A stretch of DNA of 64,000 nt from a bacterium (GTDB taxonomy: Bacteria; Armatimonadota; UBA5829): positions 33,222 to 97,221 of the forward strand of contig JAJFVF010000005.1 in NCBI GenBank assembly GCA_021371935.1, given 5' to 3'. Position numbers and translations under genes: made by a program. Shown piece after piece: positions 1 through 7,727 of this stretch (position 1 is the stretch's first letter; each line of letters opens with the position of its first letter). Below the pieces are notes generated by a model. That model did no database searches and was not told the DNA's origin. It saw only the letters and a list, made by a program, of their open reading frames with translations.

Positions 1-747
1 GAGATCGGTCTCATAATCGCTGGGCATCCCACTGAGCACAGTAATAGTACGCTCGAACCCCATCCCGGTATCAATATTCTTCGTAGGAAGCGGCTTCATC
101 GTGCCGTCCTCCTGGCGGTCGAACTGCTGGAAAACCAGGTTCCAAATCTCGACAAATCGGCTGGAGTCGTGCGCTATTGACCATGCCGGATCCTCTGGCG
201 GGCCGAGTTCGGGCTTGGTATCAAAAAATATCTCATTGCATGGGCCGCATGGGCCGTTCGGCCCCTTGCTGGGAGCATCAGCGGGCCAATAGTTCTTATC
301 CTCGCCAAGCCTCACGACCCTATTCGCCGAAAAGCCGATCTCTTTGATCCACACATCAGCAGCTTCATCATCATCGATATAAATGCTGGTCCAAAGGCGC
401 TCTGGATTTATCTTCAACGTCTCGGTCAGAAACTCCCATGCCCAGTGGATGGCGTCACGCTTGAAATAATCTCCGAAGCTGAAGTTGCCGAGCATCTCGA
501 AGAAAGTATGATGAAAAGCGTCGCCGACCTCGTCTATATCGTCCGTGCGCATACATTTCTGCGATGTCACGATCCTGCCAGCAGGCGGCACCCTTTCGCC
601 CACAAAATAGGGCTTGAACTGCACCATCCCGGCGGATGTGTAGAGCAGGCTTGGATCATCAGGCACAAGGGAATCGCTTGCATGGATCAAGTGACCCTTG
701 CTCTCGAAAAATTTCAGGTATTTGGTTCTGAGTTCACTACTAAGCAT
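1..747 (-). CDS. alaS: Alanyl-tRNA synthetase, N-terminal part (runs off left edge)
   Basis: Class II aminoacyl-tRNA synthetase that charges tRNA-Ala in the cytoplasm. The 249 visible residues begin [19 protein letters not shown], the classic AlaRS start. They include the motif 2 region [17 protein letters not shown] and the segment [16 protein letters not shown], both hallmarks of the catalytic core. The start ATG at 747 fits the family's N-terminus exactly. The remaining roughly 630 residues (rest of the core, editing and C-Ala domains) lie outside the window. A sigma-70 promoter sits about 80 bases upstream. The gene is monocistronic at this end, since hicB stops before the promoter. Confidence 0.96.
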   Translation of the reverse strand, partial: MLSSELRTKYLKFFESKGHLIHASDSLVPDDPSLLYTSAGMVQFKPYFVGERVPPAGRIVTSQKCMRTDDIDEVGDAFHHTFFEMLGNFSFGDYFKRDAIHWAWEFLTETLKINPERLWTSIYIDDDEAADVWIKEIGFSANRVVRLGEDKNYWPADAPSKGPNGPCGPCNEIFFDTKPELGPPEDPAWSIAHDSSRFVEIWNLVFQQFDRQEDGTMKPLPTKNIDTGMGFERTITVLSGMPSDYETDL

Positions 748-824
748 GAGTTGTTTTCCAGTTTTTTAGTTATGGGTTCGTGAGTTGTGGATTATGGGTT
801 GCGAGTTCTTTCCAGGGTGACAGA

Positions 825-853
825 ATATAAACACCACTCTTATAGCTTGTCAG
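825..853 (-). promoter_or_regulatory. Sigma-70 promoter of alaS
   Basis: On the minus strand CTGACA (853-848) and TTATAT (830-825) are separated by 17 bases, ahead of alaS. The leader that follows contains two imperfect copies of a motif around ATGGGTT-GAGTT. No T-box or riboswitch was recognised in it. Confidence 0.55.
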
Positions 854-902
854 CTTTGATTGGAATCCTTGGTAGGCCCATTTTTCCTTTTCAGATATAG
901 GC

Positions 903-1118
903 TTATGCCGCCACGCTCACATGACCTGTCTCTGAACTCGGCTCGGGCACTGGCATTCCACTTGCTTTCAATCCTTCAATGTGAAACTCAAGCGCTTCCC
1001 TGAAGTTGTTCTCCACTTCGTAGCGTGTTTTGCCTGTGGCCATGCACCCAGGTACATCCGGTGAATAAGCCGACCAGTTATTTTCCGTGTGCTCATAGAC
1101 AACAATATACTCTTTCAT
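903..1118 (-). CDS. hicB: HicB-family antitoxin
   Basis: Small 71-residue protein with the HicB RNase H-like fold signature: YIVVYEHTENNWSAYSPDVPG, then TGKTRYEVENNFREALEFHIE. In HicAB modules HicB neutralises the HicA mRNA interferase and often represses the operon. This copy is short and lacks an obvious C-terminal DNA-binding (RHH or HTH) extension. It overlaps the hicA stop by four bases (ATGA), the usual toxin-first order with translational coupling. It ends a run of tightly spaced genes that begins at the pfkB-type kinase. Confidence 0.88.
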   Translation of the reverse strand: MKEYIVVYEHTENNWSAYSPDVPGCMATGKTRYEVENNFREALEFHIEGLKASGMPVPEPSSETGHVSVAA

Positions 1119-1309
1119 CGTTTGTTCCCTATCTGTGCCTGCTTGAAAATATTGTTAAGTGTGCCTATAGGCACATCATCTGATGGATGGCCGTGTACGG
1201 TAACCAATCCAGGTTTAGCTGGGTGTTTGAATTGTCTGTGGCTCCCACGGGTTCGGTCAATATACCAGCCATTCTGCTCAAGTTGCTTAATCAGATCGCG
1301 TACTTTCAT
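1115..1309 (-). CDS. hicA: HicA-family mRNA interferase toxin
   Basis: The 64-residue protein has the HicA dsRBD-like fold: MKVRDLIKQLEQNGWYIDRTRGSH, then RQFKHPAKPGLVTVHGHP. The catalytic His of the family is expected in GSHRQF, and that His is present. HicA proteins cleave mRNA when not bound by HicB. The full usual length is retained, so the module is probably intact. It sits 10 bases after the GNAT gene and overlaps hicB by four bases. Confidence 0.9.
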   Translation of the reverse strand: MKVRDLIKQLEQNGWYIDRTRGSHRQFKHPAKPGLVTVHGHPSDDVPIGTLNNIFKQAQIGNKR

Positions 1310-1319
1310 AATCTCTGGC

Positions 1320-1799
1320 TCAGGTAGACTTCTTATTCAAATCCAGCCTTGCAATAAACTCGCCCTGGAGCATCTGACCTGTCCGCTTGAAGCCTGCGCT
1401 CATATACAGCGCATGCGCCACGAAGTTCTCAGGGCGGTAACCGACAAAAATCTCATCGCAGTCAGGCAACTCACCCATAATTTCGATCAGCTTTATCAAA
1501 GCCGCTTTGCCGAAGCCGCACCTCTGGTGATCGACGTCTATCATCAATCTGTATATCCAATACTTGCCGTCATCCGGGTCCAGGCCATACATCGCAAAGC
1601 CGACTATCTCATCACCATGAAAAACAGCAAGCTGAACAAATGTAGGCTCAGCCTTAAACTCACGGACTTTATAGAAGTTGGGAGCTACAAGCCCACCCTG
1701 CTCCAACTTGAATGCAAGGTTCATAACCTCAGGCCATGAATCCTTGGTGACCTCTTTAAGCTCCACATCAACCATTACACGCGATCCTGCTGCGCTCAT
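1320..1799 (-). CDS. GNAT-family N-acetyltransferase
   Basis: A 159-residue acyl-CoA-dependent acetyltransferase. The pyrophosphate-binding motif A appears as IDVDHQRCGFGKAALIKLIE, preceded by GDEIVGFAMYGLDPDDGKYWIYRLM. The C-terminal YRPENFVAHALYMSAGFKRTG is the Tyr-containing motif B. The overall layout resembles spermidine/polyamine acetyltransferases (BltD/SpeG type), but substrate cannot be decided from sequence. The chosen start (ATG at 1799) overlaps the tautomerase stop by four bases; a longer frame to 1919 would run through the tautomerase gene. Part of a five-gene minus-strand run. Confidence 0.85.
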   Translation of the reverse strand: MSAAGSRVMVDVELKEVTKDSWPEVMNLAFKLEQGGLVAPNFYKVREFKAEPTFVQLAVFHGDEIVGFAMYGLDPDDGKYWIYRLMIDVDHQRCGFGKAALIKLIEIMGELPDCDEIFVGYRPENFVAHALYMSAGFKRTGQMLQGEFIARLDLNKKST

Positions 1800-2029
1800 T
1801 TGTCTTTGACTTCTCCAACTCCCTGCATACCACATCCTTCCCCAAAGATGTCTGCATGTAACTTGCCGCCGCTGGCCCAGCTCTGCCGGTCCAACTCTTC
1901 TATGAACACGGTTACCCACTCCTGCTTTACATCGAGTGTCGATACGACCGCATCCGTAACTGCACGAACCAGTTTGCGCTTGGTCTCGATATTACGACCT
2001 TTTGCGATATTGATCGTGACAACCGGCAT
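1796..2029 (-). CDS. 4-oxalocrotonate tautomerase family protein
   Basis: The 77-residue enzyme starts MPVVTINIAKGRNIETKRKL. After Met removal the N-terminal Pro is the catalytic general base of the tautomerase superfamily, and the Arg in GRNIE matches the conserved Arg-11 region. The C-terminal part (EELDRQSWASGGKLHADI) matches small 4-OT homologues. Members ketonise 2-hydroxymuconate-type enols or have unknown roles. It is 3 bases from the kinase gene and overlaps the GNAT gene, so it is co-transcribed. Its physiological substrate is unknown. Confidence 0.88.
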   Translation of the reverse strand: MPVVTINIAKGRNIETKRKLVRAVTDAVVSTLDVKQEWVTVFIEELDRQSWASGGKLHADIFGEGCGMQGVGEVKDK

Positions 2030-2032
2030 TGC

Positions 2033-2968
2033 TTAGGCTTCCCGTTCGGCAATAAACTTTTCGATTGCGGCCTGATCCTTTATTCCATCTGTTGCGCCGA
2101 GAGCCGTCACACAAAATGCACCCGTCGCATTGGCAAACCTGCCCGTGCGCTCCATGTCCCAACCATTCGCCAGACCGGCAAGGAAACCTGCCGCGAATGC
2201 ATCGCCCGCACCCGTGGCATCAACCGCATCTACACGGTATATAGGGATTCGCACTTCCCCATCCGCACTCTTTATATAACAGCCGTCGCTGCCCATCTTG
2301 AGCGCGACCGTACCGACACCCCTATCCACCAATGCCTTAGCTACATCCGAGGGGTCATGTTTGCCGGTGACCATACGCGCCTCTTCTATGCTCGGCACCG
2401 CATAATCGACATACTCCAGGCAAGGTTCCAGCAATTTCATCCACTGACCCTTGGAGTCCCAAGCAGTGTCCAGCGCAGTTGTAACTCCAAGCCCCTTGGC
2501 CTTCTTGAGCACATTGGCCGTCGGCTGACCGTCGAACCCGGGCATCAAAAATGAACCGGCAATGTGCAGTATTTTCGAGTCTTTCACCACATCCCAGTTC
2601 ACATCATCTTCGGAAAGGGTTGCGTTGGCACCCAGATAATGAATAAAACTGCGCTCGCCATCGCCGTGGACCATGACCATGGTCGCAGAGGTGGCAACAG
2701 ACTTATCTCGGGCAACTCCGCTTGTGTTGACCCCACTTTTTTCTAGCAGGTTCACCATGAAATCGCCGAAACCATCCATCCCGACCTTGCCGATCACCGC
2801 AGTCTTGACGCCTATCTTTGCCAGGCCGATACCGGTATTGTTCGCGCAGCCGCCGCCATGAAGCTCCATCCTATCAACCAGGCTCAGCTTCCCTCTCTCG
2901 GGCAGACTCTCCACCGGCTTGCCTATTACATCAGCCACTAATATGCCTAAACACGTCACATCAAACAT
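2033..2968 (-). CDS. PfkB-family carbohydrate kinase
   Basis: A 311-residue ribokinase-fold sugar kinase. The N-terminal signature is LHGGGCANNTGIGLAKIGV. The C-terminal signature DATGAGDAFAAGFLAGLANG carries the catalytic Asp and anion hole. The start is set at MFDVTCLGILVADVI (2968), where ribokinase-like proteins begin; a frame extending to 2983 adds only five residues. Substrate may be a hexose, ribose or nucleoside. Possibly first in the run with the tautomerase, GNAT and hicAB. Confidence 0.9.
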   Translation of the reverse strand: MFDVTCLGILVADVIGKPVESLPERGKLSLVDRMELHGGGCANNTGIGLAKIGVKTAVIGKVGMDGFGDFMVNLLEKSGVNTSGVARDKSVATSATMVMVHGDGERSFIHYLGANATLSEDDVNWDVVKDSKILHIAGSFLMPGFDGQPTANVLKKAKGLGVTTALDTAWDSKGQWMKLLEPCLEYVDYAVPSIEEARMVTGKHDPSDVAKALVDRGVGTVALKMGSDGCYIKSADGEVRIPIYRVDAVDATGAGDAFAAGFLAGLANGWDMERTGRFANATGAFCVTALGATDGIKDQAAIEKFIAEREA

Positions 2969-3045
2969 TAGCACAGCCCCCAATTCGGGATTTAGTATTT
3001 AAGATTTTTATTTGATATTCGCCTACAGGTAGGAGGACGCCGTAA

Positions 3046-3828
3046 TTATTTGTTTGGCCAATTATCCTCCACAACTTCCGGCTCCTGCTCAACGATGCCA
3101 TACTTGACGAAGAGTTCGCGCAAAGCATGGGTGACAAGGAACGCGGAGGCCCCTAAAAACAGGAACGCGATCCCAATAAACATGGGGACTACGCAGAGCA
3201 CTGCAAACGCGATTATAACAAGAAAGAGCCCTACTGTAAAGCCGGGATTGTCCGCCAAAAGCAGGAATGACTTGCGTAAAATCACCCTCACACTCGGATT
3301 CGATTCCAACAAAAATTGACTGGCAAGCAGCGGCAGATGATAGACCAACATTAACAGCCACGTGAAAGTGGCATATCCGATCAAAATGGCTGGCACCGCG
3401 AAGATAAAAGTATGCCTGCTGCCGATCATCACAAAAAAGAAAATGAAATCCGCCACAAGGACAACAGTGATAATCGTGTCGATTATAAACATCTTCAGTG
3501 CGGGCTTGATGAGCTTGCGTATGCCGTCTAGTGTGTCCAGCAATATGGGATGCTGCCGATATGCAGACATACCGGCAAAATAATTAACACCTACAGCGCA
3601 TAAGTAGGCGATAAAAACAGCAGGCAGCATTGATAATATTTTCACCACATTTGGTGTGCCTATAGACCGCCAGACAAATGACATAAGACCCGCAATCAGG
3701 GTCGTCAATACAAATGTGGTAAACGTCATGAATACAACATAGCCCAGGTGGTCATACGCGTCAATGAAACCCTTGCGTATAGCTCTGAATAGGCTCGGAC
3801 GCATGGGAGTGATGTTATCATTATTCAT
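3046..3828 (-). CDS. Polytopic membrane protein of unknown function
   Basis: The 260-residue protein has about six hydrophobic segments. They lie near residues 28-52, 62-84, 110-135, 145-170, 195-215 and 215-238. The layout resembles DUF624/YesL-like proteins, but I cannot confirm the family. No enzymatic motifs are visible. It ends with a charged tail (EQEPEVVEDNWPNK). It is divergent from the sigma/polymerase pair, with only 95 bases between the two start codons. No Shine-Dalgarno precedes the ATG, and a TATAAT box ends 7 bases upstream, so the transcript may be leaderless. Confidence 0.7.
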   Translation of the reverse strand: MNNDNITPMRPSLFRAIRKGFIDAYDHLGYVVFMTFTTFVLTTLIAGLMSFVWRSIGTPNVVKILSMLPAVFIAYLCAVGVNYFAGMSAYRQHPILLDTLDGIRKLIKPALKMFIIDTIITVVLVADFIFFFVMIGSRHTFIFAVPAILIGYATFTWLLMLVYHLPLLASQFLLESNPSVRVILRKSFLLLADNPGFTVGLFLVIIAFAVLCVVPMFIGIAFLFLGASAFLVTHALRELFVKYGIVEQEPEVVEDNWPNK

Positions 3829-3834
3829 ACAAGT

Positions 3835-3863
3835 ATTATACAGTATGAGGACAGACTCGGAAA
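3835..3863 (-). promoter_or_regulatory. Candidate promoter of the membrane protein gene (leaderless)
   Basis: On the minus strand TATAAT occupies 3840-3835, with a weak -35 (TTTCCG) 17 bases upstream. The predicted start falls on or next to the ATG at 3828, which has no ribosome binding site. Confidence 0.4.
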
Positions 3864-3876
3864 TGCGATTTCTGAT

Positions 3877-3904
3877 GAACCTTTGCCTGGTGTGCGGTGT
3901 CTTG
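3877..3904 (+). promoter_or_regulatory. Candidate ECF-type promoter upstream of the sigma/polymerase pair
   Basis: GAACCT (3877-3882) and GTCTTG (3899-3904) are 16 bases apart. This matches the general ECF pattern (GAACTT-N16-TCTGA-like in the sigma-E family). It would give a very short leader that still contains the GGAGGG of the sigma gene. Autoregulation by the encoded sigma factor is inferred, not shown. Confidence 0.4.
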
Positions 3905-3923
3905 AGTTATGGAGGGCGTTTTG

Positions 3924-4520
3924 ATGCGGTCCGATATGGATCTTCTGCAGGCGATACAACAGCAAGACACTGACGCGTTCGAGGTATTTTTCGAGCGCCA
4001 TCGCGAGCGTGTCCGGCTTCATATCAGCAAAATCCTTCGCAATCCGGATGCGACAGAGGATGTTTTGCAGGAGACGTTCCTGAGAGTATGGCAGCACGCC
4101 GACCAATGGGACCACAGCGGCGCATGCATATCCTGGCTGCTTAAAATAGCCACAAATCTCGCGCTCAACAGCCTGCGATCATGGCGGCGAAAAAGGGAAG
4201 TGCCGCTGGAAGGACACAGCTCTACCGGTGAGCAGGAAAACTCTTCAGTCCCCGAGTGGATGGTGGATGAAGCGACTATTGGACCCGAAGAAGCTCTGGA
4301 GATATCGGAGCGGTTGGCAATGGCCAGGCGGTTGGTAGACGATCTGCCGGAAGAAAAACGTGAAGTGATCCGGCTTGTGCACGAGTCGGATATGGGAATC
4401 GGCGAAGCTGCGCAGACTCTGGGAATACCGGAAGGGACAATCAAATCGCGCCTTCATAATGCACGCAAACATCTTGCCCGGCAATGGGACAAGATATGCT
4501 CCGAATGGGAGGAACTCTGA
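3924..4520 (+). CDS. ECF-type RNA polymerase sigma factor coupled to the fused polymerase
   Basis: A 198-residue sigma factor with region 2 (about residues 4-80: AFEVFFERHRERVRLHI, then DATEDVLQETFLRVWQHAD) and region 4 (about 135-190: LPEEKREVIRLVHESDMGIG, then GIPEGTIKSRLHNARKHL). There is no region 1.1 or 3, as in group 4 sigma factors. The start at 3924 is chosen because GGAGGG (3911-3916) lies 7 bases upstream; an ATG at 3909 precedes that site. No anti-sigma gene adjoins it. Instead its stop codon overlaps the start of the fused RNA-polymerase-like gene (TGATG), so the two products are probably made together. Inference: it is the dedicated specificity factor of that enzyme. Confidence 0.92.
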   Translation: MRSDMDLLQAIQQQDTDAFEVFFERHRERVRLHISKILRNPDATEDVLQETFLRVWQHADQWDHSGACISWLLKIATNLALNSLRSWRRKREVPLEGHSSTGEQENSSVPEWMVDEATIGPEEALEISERLAMARRLVDDLPEEKREVIRLVHESDMGIGEAAQTLGIPEGTIKSRLHNARKHLARQWDKICSEWEEL

Positions 4521-7500
4521 TGCAAGGCTCATACACAGCACCATGGCATAAAGCATCTTTCGATCACTTTGTGAATCAAAAACTACCGGAACTGCTCGCT
4601 GCAAAGCTTCCTCTTGCCGGATATAATGCCGAACAAGTGGATGATTACACATGTCGTGTGACAATTTCAATAGATGCAAACGATAACGAATTCAATGTGA
4701 TATATGACATACTCAGCCCAGACAATGAGGGGATTTTTCGAGTTGACGACAGGCCGCGAGTGGTGGTGCCGATTGCATCATCCGCTCACCTGGATAAAGC
4801 CGAGATCAAATGCGTCGGTGAGCAGCTATATGACTATATTGAGGAGCGTATTGGAGAAACCGGACACGATACGCCCCCACCGGATGAGGATTTTATACGC
4901 ACAATACTGCCTCTGGATATGTGGGTCCGCAGCCTTATAACATCCGCGGATGGTGACTACGACCACTGGGCGACTGGGCAAGCTCAGGATACAACCAACT
5001 GGCTGGCTGCAATAGCCCATCTAAGGCGAATTTTGATCGAAGACATAGAGGATGTCGTGACTCCGAGCCAGTTTGGCCGGGTATGCCCGTTCCAAACACC
5101 GGAAGGCCCCAACATCGGCCATATCTTCAGTATGGCTCTGGGAGCACGGATTGAAAACGGCAAAATCGAGATATTCGACAACTGCCCAAGCGCGAAGCTG
5201 GGACTCTCGGCATCCACAGTCCCTCTGCTTGAACATAACAATCCTGTCCACCAGTTGATGGGGGTCAACATGATGCGGCAGTGGATTCCGCCGATCAACC
5301 CGGAACAGGCAATGGTGCAAACAAGTAATGAGCCGGACGTGCCCGATTTCTGGTGCGGATACAACCTGCTTACTGCGTTCATCTTCTGGGGACCAGAGAC
5401 ATACGAAGACGGCATTATAATCAGCGAATCAGCAGCCAAGCGAATGCATTATGATATACCCGTAGAGGTCGGAGATAAATTCAGTAACCGGCATGGCGCA
5501 AAGGGTGTGATCGGAAACATATTGCCGGATGACGAGATGCCGCATATGACGGACGGCACGCCTGTCGAACTGGTCTTCAGTTTTTGCGGAATCGATAAAC
5601 GCCTTAACTTCGGTCAGATCCGTGAAGCCCTCCTCGGCAGGATCGCGTATGCTGAAGGCAAGCCCATTATTGCGCCGCCGTTTGAAGGACCGTCCGAATC
5701 AGAGCTTAAAGAGCGCCTGGCAAAATCCGGGCTGCCCGATGATGGTATGGAGACCTTAACCAACGGCAAGGATGGTGAGCAACTTGCGCGCCGGAGCACT
5801 GTGGGATGGGTCTACTGGGGCCGGACCGTTCATATCGCATCCTATAAGATTCATTATGCCGTCAGCCCAGACGAACGGCTCAATCTGCAGGGCGAGTATG
5901 AATATCACGCTATGCGAGATATCGGAGCATATGCTAATATCGCTGAGACATACAACTTGCGATCTGTGGAGCGTGAAGACAGCCACACACTAGCAAAACG
6001 GGCAGCCGAGCACACCGTCGAATTGCCCGGACCGACAACACCTATGTTCGACAGGCTCAAAAAACACTTGAATGCGACAGGCATAAGCGCCGATTTCACC
6101 GGAAACAGTGTTGAGTTTAAAAAAACAGGCATTGAGGGTGACAGGCTCAACCTGGCATGCGCAGTCAGAGACCCATGGTCGGCTGGGCATGAGGTAACTG
6201 AAGTCGGTGTAATCGAAAACATTCCAGAATATCAATCACTGGTAGATATCAATGATAAGATGAGGCGTCTGCTGGCAACCAAAGCACCTGATAGTCTCAA
6301 GAGTAAGCTGAAAGCTGATTTGGAAACAGCAATAGAAGATTACTTCGATGCGCTCATATCTCACAAACAGATGTGCTTTTTTAATCAGGTGCTATTTAGT
6401 GGCAGAACAGTCCTATCGCCCGCTTCAGACCTGCATGCAGACCAGGTCGGTATACCGGATGAAATGGCTCGGGCGCTCTTTGGACCATTTGTGGAAAAGA
6501 AGACCTGCAAGCCTCTGAAGGATATGAAGGATGATGAGGCGTCACAAACCATAGACGAGATCATGGCGGACTCATGGCTAATTATAAATCGAGCGCCAAC
6601 GTTTATGCCTACCTGTCTGCTGGCTTTTCATCCCATCCGAGTGCCGGGTAGATCGATCCGCCTGCACCAGATCGCATGTATGCTCCTAAACAGCGACAAT
6701 GACGGCGACCAGGCTGCCGTCTTCCTTCCGCTTACAGATGAAGCTCAGCGCGAAGCAGGTGAACTGATGTCGATAGCAGGTCACTTGAGGCGTGATCACT
6801 CGCTGATAAGATGGATCAGCCCGACAAATGAAGCCATGTGGGGACTTGCCCAGCTAAGCCGAAGCACAGCGGGTCTGGACAAGATCGAAACAATAATCGG
6901 AGCCGAAATCGGCACTACCGGGTGCTTAATAACCAGAGACAAGGTTATAAGTGCGCTCAGCAAGTTACTCGGACGAGATGGAGTTGATGCTGCTATATCG
7001 GCCTGCGAGCAGCTTATGCGATTGGGATTTGAAGTATGCAAATCATCGGGCGCATCACTGAGCCCGTTTGCCGGATCGAGTCTGAAAAATGGGACTGAAG
7101 TCGACAAGGTCACTGAACTGATAGAGTCCGACACCGATTTCGACTCTGATGACATAGGTCCCCAACTTATCTCTGCAAAGAGCGGGGCTCGCAGTTCGGT
7201 GGAAAGTATCCGAAAACTCATTGGACCCTATGGACAGGCAACAGATGCATCAAACAGCAGTGTTTATATTTCAGGCGGGTTCAGAGATGGTATGAAGCTG
7301 GATCAAATATGGACGTTAGTCGGCGATACACGCAAGAAACTATCACAAGTTGCGCAGACGCTTCAGATCCACTATGTCTACGGTGCACAGGAGCTTAAAC
7401 TCGCGCAAGGTTATGGCGTGCTGGCAAGGGCGATGCGGTCCGAAAAACCTGGAGTGGTTTTTGCAAATGCAGCCGTCCGCAATGAAACAGACCCGCTGGC

Positions 7501-7543
7501 AGATATAGACAGCAGGCTGTTTGTAGGGCTGCAAACCCCATAG
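4520..7543 (+). CDS. Miniature single-chain RNA polymerase: fused beta and beta' catalytic cores
   Basis: A 1007-residue protein joining both double-psi beta-barrel halves of multisubunit RNA polymerase. Beta part: ATGQAQDTTNWLAAIAHLRR, then TPSQFGRVCPFQTPEGPNIG (from 181), YEDGIIISES (295-304), and GDKFSNRHGAKG, whose K320 and K328 match the two active-site lysines of E. coli beta (1065 and 1073, same spacing). Next come GTPVELVF and RLNFGQIREALLG, then a C-terminal clamp-like HAMRDIGAYANIAETYNLRS. Beta' part: a shortened clamp-helix-like stretch (DINDKMRRLLATKAPDS), GRTVLSPASDLHADQVGIP (628 on), INRAPTFMP, and NSDNDGDQ (724-731) with the three Mg-binding Asp at 726, 728 and 730. It ends with F-loop SGARSSVESIRKL (888 on) and bridge helix GGFRDGMKLDQIW (919 on). 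The beta lobes, trigger loop, jaw and beta' C-terminus appear absent. Start at 4520 has GGGAGGA upstream and overlaps the sigma stop. Confidence 0.9.
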   Translation: MQGSYTAPWHKASFDHFVNQKLPELLAAKLPLAGYNAEQVDDYTCRVTISIDANDNEFNVIYDILSPDNEGIFRVDDRPRVVVPIASSAHLDKAEIKCVGEQLYDYIEERIGETGHDTPPPDEDFIRTILPLDMWVRSLITSADGDYDHWATGQAQDTTNWLAAIAHLRRILIEDIEDVVTPSQFGRVCPFQTPEGPNIGHIFSMALGARIENGKIEIFDNCPSAKLGLSASTVPLLEHNNPVHQLMGVNMMRQWIPPINPEQAMVQTSNEPDVPDFWCGYNLLTAFIFWGPETYEDGIIISESAAKRMHYDIPVEVGDKFSNRHGAKGVIGNILPDDEMPHMTDGTPVELVFSFCGIDKRLNFGQIREALLGRIAYAEGKPIIAPPFEGPSESELKERLAKSGLPDDGMETLTNGKDGEQLARRSTVGWVYWGRTVHIASYKIHYAVSPDERLNLQGEYEYHAMRDIGAYANIAETYNLRSVEREDSHTLAKRAAEHTVELPGPTTPMFDRLKKHLNATGISADFTGNSVEFKKTGIEGDRLNLACAVRDPWSAGHEVTEVGVIENIPEYQSLVDINDKMRRLLATKAPDSLKSKLKADLETAIEDYFDALISHKQMCFFNQVLFSGRTVLSPASDLHADQVGIPDEMARALFGPFVEKKTCKPLKDMKDDEASQTIDEIMADSWLIINRAPTFMPTCLLAFHPIRVPGRSIRLHQIACMLLNSDNDGDQAAVFLPLTDEAQREAGELMSIAGHLRRDHSLIRWISPTNEAMWGLAQLSRSTAGLDKIETIIGAEIGTTGCLITRDKVISALSKLLGRDGVDAAISACEQLMRLGFEVCKSSGASLSPFAGSSLKNGTEVDKVTELIESDTDFDSDDIGPQLISAKSGARSSVESIRKLIGPYGQATDASNSSVYISGGFRDGMKLDQIWTLVGDTRKKLSQVAQTLQIHYVYGAQELKLAQGYGVLARAMRSEKPGVVFANAAVRNETDPLADIDSRLFVGLQTP

Positions 7544-7552
7544 TAATTTCAC

Positions 7553-7580
7553 GCCCCACGCAACTTCCTCGGCGTGGGGC
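7553..7580 (+). terminator. Hairpin after the fused polymerase gene
   Basis: GCCCCACGC (7553-7561) pairs perfectly with GCGTGGGGC (7572-7580). It lies 10 bases after the stop codon and has no strong T-run, so it is a terminator or mRNA-stabilising stem. Confidence 0.55.
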
Positions 7581-7635
7581 AAACATCTATCACACATCTC
7601 ATTTGATCATCCCACATAGATTTTCAAAGTATGTA

Positions 7636-7664
7636 TTGACGACACTGCTGCCTTGCAATATAAT
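7636..7664 (+). promoter_or_regulatory. Strong sigma-70 promoter for the zinc-ribbon gene
   Basis: TTGACG (7636-7641), 17 bases, then TATAAT (7659-7664). It separates the following gene from the polymerase operon. Confidence 0.7.
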
Positions 7665-7727
7665 TTTGGGGTATAAAGTGGTAAATTGTGGTATATAGGG
7701 ATACCATTGCACCAAAGGAGCTCCGAA

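Noticed and set aside
748..902. T-box-like leader before alaS
   Set aside because: No T-box core sequence or antiterminator stem is present; only short direct repeats.
1800..1919. Extended N-terminus of the GNAT protein
   Set aside because: It would overlap the tautomerase gene for 120 bases and is not homologous to GNAT proteins; the ATGA overlap at 1799 is better.
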